Assembly: GCA_014894395.1 (NCBI GenBank)
Contig: JADBLO010000065.1
Location: forward strand, 1-64,000
Reading direction: 5' to 3'
DNA length: 64,000 nucleotides
DNA from: Thermoplasmata archaeon
GTDB lineage: Archaea; Thermoplasmatota; E2; DHVEG-1
In this document: positions 56,891-64,000 of the stretch, one piece after another
How positions within the stretch are numbered: the stretch's first letter is position 1
Layout of the letters: each line of letters begins with the position of its first letter
Notes under the pieces: generated by a model
Told to the model about the DNA's origin: nothing
The model's input: only the letters and a program-made list of their open reading frames with translations
Databases searched by the model: none
Made by a program: the position numbers and the translations under genes

Positions 56891-57415
56891 CTATTTTTTT
56901 CTTCGTTGTTTCTTAGTACAAGATTTTTTTTGTTGGATCAGCCACATCCCCTCAGGTATAAAACCACATGTTTTATAGAAATGAAACGCAGGATTTTTAA
57001 ACGCGACACCTACTCCAATAAATTCGATACCTTGACTATATAATTCTTTCAGCAAGATCTCGAGAAGTTTACTTCCAGCACCGCTATTTCGATACTCTGG
57101 ATGGATACAAATCTCATCAACAAATCCTATTCGTTCTATTGCATAAATAACTGCTTCGTCGCGTTCCCCCACATGTCCTGTAGCCATACCGATGATCTTC
57201 TTTTTATCTTCAGCAACAAAGAAAAATTGATTTGGATCTTTAAGCAATTCTCGTTGGCGGCTGATGATATATTTTTTACATTTGTTTTTTGGTTTCAGGG
57301 TATCAAGTGCTCCACTATAATGGGTATGTTCAAGTGATGAAATCCAGTATAAATCAAAAAATGCATCAAGGTCTTCCTCGAATCCTTTGCGCAGTACCAC
57401 CGATTTTTTTTTCAT
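56891..57415 (-). CDS. GNAT-family N-acetyltransferase
   Basis: EICIHPEYRNSGAGSKLLEILLKELYSQGIEFIGVGVAFKNPAFHFYKTCGF. Confidence 0.9.
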   Translation of the reverse strand: MKKKSVVLRKGFEEDLDAFFDLYWISSLEHTHYSGALDTLKPKNKCKKYIISRQRELLKDPNQFFFVAEDKKKIIGMATGHVGERDEAVIYAIERIGFVDEICIHPEYRNSGAGSKLLEILLKELYSQGIEFIGVGVAFKNPAFHFYKTCGFIPEGMWLIQQKKSCTKKQRRKK

Positions 57416-57499
57416 AGAAAGTCATCCCGACATTATATTGTTAATATTTGAAGGAATCTGAGGAATAGAAATGACAAAAAAAGGAAAAAAATCGTGTAA

Positions 57500-58879
57500 T
57501 TACACGATTCCCTGGTCAAGCATCGCATCAGCGACTTTGACAAACCCAGCGATATTCGCTCCTTTAATATAATCGACTTTATCTTTGGAAACTCTTCCGT
57601 ATTTCACACATGCCTCATGGATGTTTTTCATTATCTGATGCAGGTGTTTGTCCACTTCTTCAGCAGTCCAGTTCATACGCATGCTGTTCTGTGACATCTC
57701 AAGACCAGAGACTGCAACACCACCAGCGTTGACTGCTTTCCCCGGAGCATACATCATTTTCTCAGTTGCGAATTTCGCAGCATCATACGTACAGCCCATG
57801 TTGGAAACCTCAACAACCAAGATACAACCATTCTTCGCTAATATTTTCGCATCATTAAGATCTAATTCGTTCTGTGTTGCACAGGGCATTGCAATATCGC
57901 ATTTCACTTCCCATGGCTTTTTCCCTGCGTAGAATGGGGCATTGAATTTCTTCGCAAAATCCTCAACACGATCATTATTTGAGGCACGCATTTCAAGCAT
58001 ATATTCGATTTTCTCTCCTTTGATACCATCTATATCATAGATATATCCATCTGGGCCAGAGAGTGTCACGACTTTACCACCGAGCTCGTTAATCTTTAAT
58101 GCGCATCCCCAGGCGACATTACCAAAACCAGATACGGTAACTATTTTTCCTTTAAAACTGTCGCTTTTCAATTTCAGCATTTCCGATGCAAAATATACAG
58201 CACCATAACCGGTTGCCTCTGGTCGAATCAAACTCCCTCCCCAGTTTACACCCTTTCCAGTCAGAACACCGGTAAACTCGTTGCGTAATTTCTTGTACAT
58301 TCCAAACAGATATCCAATTTCTCTGCCACCAACACCGATATCACCAGCAGGCACATCAGTGTTTGGCCCTACATGTCGAAACAACTCCATCATAAAGGAC
58401 TGGCAGAATCGCATGATCTCCATTTCTGATTTTCCTCGAGCATTGAAATCAGAACCACCTTTCCCACCACCCATGGGCAGTGAAGTAAGACTGTTTTTGA
58501 AGATCTGCTCAAAACCAAGGAACTTTAAAATACTTAAATTGACACTAGGATGGAATCGCAGACCACCTTTATAGGGTCCAATTGCGCTGTTAAATTCAAT
58601 ACGATACCCGCGGTTTACCTGAACGTCTCCTTTGTCATCGACCCAAGGAACACGGAATATAATCGCACGTTCAGGTTCAACCATTCGCTCCAGGATCTTT
58701 GCTTTTTTATATTTCGGATTTTTTTCGATAAATGGCATGACGCTTTCTGTGAACTCTTGAACCGCTTGATGAAATTCTTTTTCACCAGGATTTTTTTCCA
58801 TGACTTTTTCCATGAACACTTTCACATTTTCATCCATAAAGACAGCCTCCAAATATTCGTGGTCCGTATCGTCCTCCAT
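57500..58879 (-). CDS. gdhA: Glutamate dehydrogenase (NADP-type hexameric)
   Basis: GPYKGGLRFHPSVNLSILKFLGFEQIFKNSLT, PMGGGKGGSDFN, PAGDIGVGGREIGYLFG. Confidence 0.96.
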   Translation of the reverse strand: MEDDTDHEYLEAVFMDENVKVFMEKVMEKNPGEKEFHQAVQEFTESVMPFIEKNPKYKKAKILERMVEPERAIIFRVPWVDDKGDVQVNRGYRIEFNSAIGPYKGGLRFHPSVNLSILKFLGFEQIFKNSLTSLPMGGGKGGSDFNARGKSEMEIMRFCQSFMMELFRHVGPNTDVPAGDIGVGGREIGYLFGMYKKLRNEFTGVLTGKGVNWGGSLIRPEATGYGAVYFASEMLKLKSDSFKGKIVTVSGFGNVAWGCALKINELGGKVVTLSGPDGYIYDIDGIKGEKIEYMLEMRASNNDRVEDFAKKFNAPFYAGKKPWEVKCDIAMPCATQNELDLNDAKILAKNGCILVVEVSNMGCTYDAAKFATEKMMYAPGKAVNAGGVAVSGLEMSQNSMRMNWTAEEVDKHLHQIMKNIHEACVKYGRVSKDKVDYIKGANIAGFVKVADAMLDQGIV

Positions 58880-59027
58880 TATTAAAATCTATGTATTAAA
58901 AAGGAAAAAAAGAAGAAGAGGACGGATGAATATCCGTTGGTAATTATTATTCTTATGTATTACATTTTATCGTAAGGTATTAAAAGAGATTAAAGATTCA
59001 AAAATCAACTAACGGGGGACAAGGTTC

Positions 59028-59492
59028 ATGAGAACCGCAGATATCGATAGAATTCTCAAAAAACATGATTACAAAAAATCTGCACTAATACCCATTCTCC
59101 AGGATATCCAAGCAGGACATCGTTGGCTCCCTATGGAAACCCTGAAATATGTTTCTGAAAAACTTGACATTCCACTCATCGATGTCTACAGCCTAGCAAC
59201 CTTCTATAAATCGTTTAGTCTAAAACCACGGGGAAAACATGTGGTAACAGCGTGTTGCGGAACCGCCTGTCATGTCCGAGGTGGTCCAAAAGTTTTACAA
59301 GAATTACAAAATGAATTGCATATCGGTGTTGATGAGACTACGCCGGATAAAACCTTTACGTTAGAAACGGTCCGATGCCTTGGCGCTTGCGCGCTTGGAC
59401 CACTTGTTGTCATTGATGGAAAATATCATGGGCAGATGAACACAAAAAAAGTCGCTTCAACATTAAAAAAATACGCCAAGAAAAAGAAATAA
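59028..59492 (+). CDS. NuoE-like thioredoxin-fold 2Fe-2S subunit
   Basis: LPMETLKYVSEKLDIPLIDVYSLATFYKSF...VTACCGTACHVRGG...VRCLGACALGPLVVI. Confidence 0.93.
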   Translation: MRTADIDRILKKHDYKKSALIPILQDIQAGHRWLPMETLKYVSEKLDIPLIDVYSLATFYKSFSLKPRGKHVVTACCGTACHVRGGPKVLQELQNELHIGVDETTPDKTFTLETVRCLGACALGPLVVIDGKYHGQMNTKKVASTLKKYAKKKK

Positions 59493-59539
59493 AAAATCTT
59501 CGACAAGCCTTGAAAAATTAACTGGATACGTGATAAAAA

Positions 59540-62500
59540 ATGAAAAAAATACAAACCGCTTCCGACCTCAAAGCTGTCAAAGAAACCATATTAAAAAATA
59601 CACGAAAAGGGAAAACTATAGTCACACTCTGTGGTGGAACCGGTTGTCACGCTTCAGGATGTAACACTGTTATCTCTGCATTTAAACGAGAACTGAAAAA
59701 GAATAAACTACAGGATACTGTAGATGTGAAAGTTACAGGTTGTCATGGGTTCTGTGAAAAAGGGCCAATTGTGGTTCTTCATCCAAAAGGAATTTTCTAC
59801 AAACAAGTAAAATCCAGGGATGTTAAAGACATCATTGAACATACACTTTTAAAAGGAAAAATCGTAGACAGATTACTCTACATTGATCCATTGACTGGAA
59901 AGAAAATCACCTATGAAAAAGACGTACAATTTTACAAAGGGCAAGAGCGCATCGTCTTCGCTGATAATGGGTTACTAGACCCTTATAAAATTGAGGATTA
60001 CATTGCTATCGGTGGATATACTGCAGCAGTCAAAGCACTTACCAGTATGTCTCCTGAGAAAATCATTGATGAAATAAAAAAATCAGGATTACGCGGACGA
60101 GGCGGAGCAGGGTTTCCTACTGGGCTGAAATGGGAATCATGTCGAAACGCTAAAGGTACAACAAAATATATAATATGTAACGCAGACGAAGGTGATCCTG
60201 GCGCATATATGGATCGTAGTCTTATTGAAGGAAACCCGTTTAGTATCCTGGACGGGATGTTGATTGGTGCGTTTGCGATTGGCGCAAACCAGGGGATCGT
60301 ATACGTCCGAGATGAATATCCTATTGCTGTTCAAACCATGAAAAACGCGATTACACAAGCACGACAATGGGGATTACTGGGTAAAGACATTCTCAACTCC
60401 GGTTTTGATTTTGATCTATCGATTGTACGAGGCGCAGGCGCATTTGTCTGTGGGGAAGAAACTGCGCTCATCGCCTCCGTTGAAGGAAAGAAAGGAGAAC
60501 CACGACAACGACCACCATTCCCTACACAAAAAGGACTCTGGGGGAAACCTACAAATATCAACAACGTGGAAACCTGGGCAAACATCCCGTATATCATTAA
60601 CAAAGGATCAAAATGGTACTCTAGTATTGGAACTGAAAAAAGCAAAGGGACAAAGATATTTTCCCTTGTAGGGAAAATCAACAACACCGGTTTAGTTGAA
60701 GTACCGATGGGGATTACGATTAAAGAAATGATTTATGTGATTGGCGGTGGTATCCCTGAAGGGAAATCCTTTAAAGCGGTGCAAACCGGTGGTCCGTCTG
60801 GCGGTTGTATCCCCAAAGAACTGCTTGAGACGCCGATTGATTATGAGAAACTCAAAGAAGCAGGCTCCATCATGGGATCTGGCGGTATGGTGGTGATGGA
60901 CGAGGACACCTGCATGGTGGATGTCGCTCGATATTTCCTTGAATTTCTTCAAGATGAATCCTGCGGGAAATGTCTCTCGTGTCGCGAAGGAATAAAACGA
61001 ATGGCGGAGATCGTCACCGATATTACGAAAGGGCAAGGTAAAGAAGGAGACATTGAGCTTTTAAAAGAACTCGCTACGACAGTGAAAGATACTTCGATGT
61101 GTGGTCTTGGTCAGACCGCTGCGAACCCAGTACTGTCGACGATTAAGTTTTTCCATCATGAGTACGAGACCCATATCATGGACCGGAAATGTCCTGCAGG
61201 TGTTTGTCGAGACTTGTATATCTCACCATGTCAGAACGCATGTCCAGCTGGTATGAACGCTCCTGGATATATTTCATTAATCGGTGAGGGACGTTTTACT
61301 GAGGCTCTTGAACTTGCGTTAGATACGAATCCGTTTCCATCAGTCTGTGGTCGTATTTGCGACCATCAATGTATGTTTAAATGTCGGCGAAATCAGATTG
61401 ATGAACCAGTTGCGATCCGATCACTCAAGCGATTCATTGGAGATTATGAAGAGAATGGCATTGACTATCCTGTGGTAAAACAATCGAATGTCATGATACC
61501 TTTTAGAGTTGCGATTGTTGGTGCTGGACCAGCTGGTTTGAGTTGTGCGTATTTCCTTGCTAGGTTGGGATATAAACCAACGGTCTTTGAAAAACTCCCG
61601 GTTGGAGGAGGGATGATGGCGATCGCAATCCCTGAATATCGACTGCCGAAAACTGTGTTGCAACGAGAGATCAACAACATTAGGAAACTAGGTGTTGACA
61701 TTAGACTGAATACACAGGTTGGGAAAGATATTACCATTTCTCAGTTGTGGTCACAAGGATATCAGGCGTTTTTTGTCGCTGTTGGAATGTATGGTGATAG
61801 AAACCTTGGTATCCCTGGGGAGAATCTGGAAAATGTGATCCAGGCGGTTGATTTGCTCTCTGATATTAATCTTGACAAACCTGTGGTGTCACCCGCTGGG
61901 AAGAAAGTTGTTGTCATCGGGGGTGGGAATTCAGCGGTAGATGCTGCTCGTACAATGCTTCGCATGGGTGCAAGCGGCGTGACAATCCTGTATCGTCGAA
62001 CTAGGCGAGAAATGCCAGCGTATAAAGAAGAAGTAGAATCAGCAGAACATGAGGGAGTAATAATCAGATTCCTGACCGCTCCTGAGAAAATCTTTGGTGA
62101 GAAAGGAAAAGTAAAAAGTATCGAATGTATTAAAATGAAGCCAGGGGAGTTTGACACCGAAGGACGGCAGAAACCCATGCCGGTGAAAGACAGTAATTTC
62201 TTCGTTGATGCTGACATTGTGATTCCCGCGATTGGGGAGTTCTCTGATGTGTCTGGGTTGTTTACTGGTCTTGATGTGGAGACGAACCGTGATGGGACTA
62301 TTAAAACTGATAAACACGGAAGAACCAGTATCCCTGGGTTATTTTCTGGTGGTGATGTGGTCTCTGGTCCTGCAACTGTTATCAACGCGATTGCATCTGG
62401 GGAACGCACCGCGGTTACCATTGATCAGTATCTGACGAAAGATAGAACGAGGAAATATCCCTGGCGGGAGCATAAGAAAGTTGATACGTTTTTTGACCCT

Positions 62501-62701
62501 GAAGCAGAACCAGTAAGTTACCGAATGCAGAAGCCAAAGACACTCTCGCCTGAGGAACGACGAGGTTGTTTCGACGAAGTTGAGTTATCTTACACTAAAG
62601 CGCTTGCGATGAAAGAAGCGAAACGATGTCTCCGCTGTGACCTTGAACTTGAGCTGCAAGAAAAAATTCAAAAGGAAAAACCACTGGAGGTGTCGCGATG
62701 A
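59540..62701 (+). CDS. Fusion: NuoF-like flavoprotein + glutamate-synthase-small-chain (GltD/NfnB)-like domain, 1053 aa
   Basis: GLRGRGGAGFPTGLKWE, ESCGKCLSCREG; then CQNACPAGMNAPGYI, IVGAGPAGLSCAYFLARLGY, GLFSGGDVVSGPATVINAIASGER. Confidence 0.92.
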   Translation: MKKIQTASDLKAVKETILKNTRKGKTIVTLCGGTGCHASGCNTVISAFKRELKKNKLQDTVDVKVTGCHGFCEKGPIVVLHPKGIFYKQVKSRDVKDIIEHTLLKGKIVDRLLYIDPLTGKKITYEKDVQFYKGQERIVFADNGLLDPYKIEDYIAIGGYTAAVKALTSMSPEKIIDEIKKSGLRGRGGAGFPTGLKWESCRNAKGTTKYIICNADEGDPGAYMDRSLIEGNPFSILDGMLIGAFAIGANQGIVYVRDEYPIAVQTMKNAITQARQWGLLGKDILNSGFDFDLSIVRGAGAFVCGEETALIASVEGKKGEPRQRPPFPTQKGLWGKPTNINNVETWANIPYIINKGSKWYSSIGTEKSKGTKIFSLVGKINNTGLVEVPMGITIKEMIYVIGGGIPEGKSFKAVQTGGPSGGCIPKELLETPIDYEKLKEAGSIMGSGGMVVMDEDTCMVDVARYFLEFLQDESCGKCLSCREGIKRMAEIVTDITKGQGKEGDIELLKELATTVKDTSMCGLGQTAANPVLSTIKFFHHEYETHIMDRKCPAGVCRDLYISPCQNACPAGMNAPGYISLIGEGRFTEALELALDTNPFPSVCGRICDHQCMFKCRRNQIDEPVAIRSLKRFIGDYEENGIDYPVVKQSNVMIPFRVAIVGAGPAGLSCAYFLARLGYKPTVFEKLPVGGGMMAIAIPEYRLPKTVLQREINNIRKLGVDIRLNTQVGKDITISQLWSQGYQAFFVAVGMYGDRNLGIPGENLENVIQAVDLLSDINLDKPVVSPAGKKVVVIGGGNSAVDAARTMLRMGASGVTILYRRTRREMPAYKEEVESAEHEGVIIRFLTAPEKIFGEKGKVKSIECIKMKPGEFDTEGRQKPMPVKDSNFFVDADIVIPAIGEFSDVSGLFTGLDVETNRDGTIKTDKHGRTSIPGLFSGGDVVSGPATVINAIASGERTAVTIDQYLTKDRTRKYPWREHKKVDTFFDPEAEPVSYRMQKPKTLSPEERRGCFDEVELSYTKALAMKEAKRCLRCDLELELQEKIQKEKPLEVSR

Positions 62702-63399
62702 TCGAGATGACGGTCGATGGGATTCCTGTGCAGGTGGAGGAAGGATCAACAGTGCTTGATGCTGTACGATTCTATGGAATAGAAATTCCCACGTTATGTC
62801 ATCATGATGGATTATCTGAATATGGTGCGTGTCGTTTATGTGTTGTTGAAATTGGGAAAGGTGAAAACGCGAAACTGGTATCTTCGTGTACCTATCCTGC
62901 AGAGCAAGGCTTGTTTGTTCGAACGAACTCTCAGCGGGTAGTCTCCGCTCGTAAGATGCTTGTTGAGTTGTTAGTAGCGATGTGTCCATCATCAAAAACC
63001 GTTCAGGACCTTGCATCTGCAATGGAAGTAACACAAGTGCGATTTAAAGTGGATCGTATGAATGATTGTATCCTCTGTGGACTCTGCGTGCGGATGTGTG
63101 AGGAGCAGATGATGGCAAAAGCAATCGGGTTTGTGAACCGTGGTAAAAATCGTAAGATCACCACGCCATTTGATCTGAAATCAGATGTCTGTCGAACCTG
63201 TGGTGGTTGTCTCTATATATGTCCGGCATGTGAGCTCCGTTGTCAGGGACCAAATGCAGATACAGATCTGTGTAACGCGTGTTTGAATGTTCAACCGGTG
63301 TGTTTAAAGGAAGAGGATGATAAAATGTGCTTCCTTGAAACTTGTGGATGGTGTTATGAGGAATTAGGAAGAAAGAAAAAGAAAATGGAGAAAAAATAA
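62698..63399 (+). CDS. 2Fe-2S/4Fe-4S ferredoxin-like subunit (NuoG N-terminal/HoxU-like)
   Basis: CHHDGLSEYGACRLC, CILCGLCVRMCEEQ, CRTCGGCLYICPACELRC plus extra C-terminal cysteines; 4-nt overlap with upstream gene. Confidence 0.88.
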   Translation: MIEMTVDGIPVQVEEGSTVLDAVRFYGIEIPTLCHHDGLSEYGACRLCVVEIGKGENAKLVSSCTYPAEQGLFVRTNSQRVVSARKMLVELLVAMCPSSKTVQDLASAMEVTQVRFKVDRMNDCILCGLCVRMCEEQMMAKAIGFVNRGKNRKITTPFDLKSDVCRTCGGCLYICPACELRCQGPNADTDLCNACLNVQPVCLKEEDDKMCFLETCGWCYEELGRKKKKMEKK

Positions 63400-63419
63400 A
63401 TGTTTGGAGGTAAAAGATT

Positions 63420-64000
63420 ATGTCATTAACAAGAGTAAATGCATCTGCCGCAACGCTAAGTAAAAACAGAACCGAAGGATCGATTAACACACTCAGTGGG
63501 ATGTGTGCGACCTGTGTCGATGGGTGCATCGGCATGTGTGAGATAGGGAAATCAGCCTATCGTGGTCATGAAGTAATCTACCCGCAGCCGTTTGGGATTA
63601 TCACCTCGGCGTGTGAGAAGATATACCCGGTTGACTTGTCTCATTTCACGATCCTTGGTGGAGTTGTTGGCGCATGGGGTATTGAAACCAATAGTGATCG
63701 CGCGATTTTTTCTAATGTGAACCTGGAACGAACCGTCTGTAAGGAAAATCCATTAAAGGTGAAGATGCCGATAATCATCCCTGGTCTTGGCTCCACTGCG
63801 ATTGCGAAAAATAACTGGGAAGGTCTCGCGGTTGGTGCAGCGATAACGGGTATTCCTTTGACAATTGGTGAGAACGTCTGTGGTATGGACCCTGACGCTG
63901 AGTTTGTCAAAGGCAAAGTGAAACATTCACCCGACCTAGAATGGCGTGTTGGTTTGTATAAGAAATGGCAGCAGAAAGGTTACGGCGCAATTATTGTACA
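63420..64000 (+). CDS. FMN-binding glutamate synthase-like protein, truncated by window end (absent from ORF track)
   Basis: MSLTRVNASAATLSKNRTEGSINTLSGMCATCVDGCIGMCEIGKSAYRGHEVIYPQPFGIIT...IIIPGLGSTAIAKNNWEGLAVGAAITGIPLTIGENVCGMD; open to 64000. Confidence 0.8.
   Translation, partial: MSLTRVNASAATLSKNRTEGSINTLSGMCATCVDGCIGMCEIGKSAYRGHEVIYPQPFGIITSACEKIYPVDLSHFTILGGVVGAWGIETNSDRAIFSNVNLERTVCKENPLKVKMPIIIPGLGSTAIAKNNWEGLAVGAAITGIPLTIGENVCGMDPDAEFVKGKVKHSPDLEWRVGLYKKWQQKGYGAIIV

Noticed and set aside
61762-62421. 219-aa minus-strand ORF in the NuoF-GltD gene
   Set aside because: Antisense shadow; sense frame has intact dinucleotide-binding motifs.

Overview
64 kb of archaeal chromosome, judged archaeal from TFB, ABCE1/RLI, archaeal NAC, eS1, NreA, Mre11/Rad50 and TATA-type promoters; Thermoplasmatota-like affiliation is inference only. 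Most of the window is compact housekeeping sequence. The most unusual region is the first 6.7 kb. An archaeal RNase P RNA gene (rnpB, ~113-420) is followed by an array of small accessory cassettes: an immunity-like protein, HicBA, Fic, a second HicBA, and a secreted metallophosphoesterase plus an IS200-type transposase. Each cassette ends in a copy of the 3'-terminal ~28 nt of rnpB (copies end at 1169, 1767, 2929, 3527 and, decayed, 6740). Four of the five cassettes also share a GTCTT word exactly 55 nt before the CCTACACCCAG core. This looks like repeated site-specific insertion at, or cassette-style growth from, the rnpB 3' end; no recombinase is visible in the window. The two HicBA cassettes are near-identical 598-bp copies, and the second HicA has its GSH-motif histidine changed to tyrosine. 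Other notable items: (i) an ~75-nt promoter/leader sequence shared by the tfb and cold-shock-protein genes; (ii) a conserved GTTATAAAATYRTACAATGGGGRA motif directly upstream of secreted-protein genes; (iii) a NuoE / NuoF-GltD fusion / ferredoxin / glutamate-synthase-like cluster at the right edge; (iv) an acidic-then-lysine-rich tail on ribosomal protein eS1; (v) a predicted ArvABC-type vesicle-GTPase operon. No tRNA, rRNA or CRISPR array was recognised. All calls come from reading the sequence; no searches were run.
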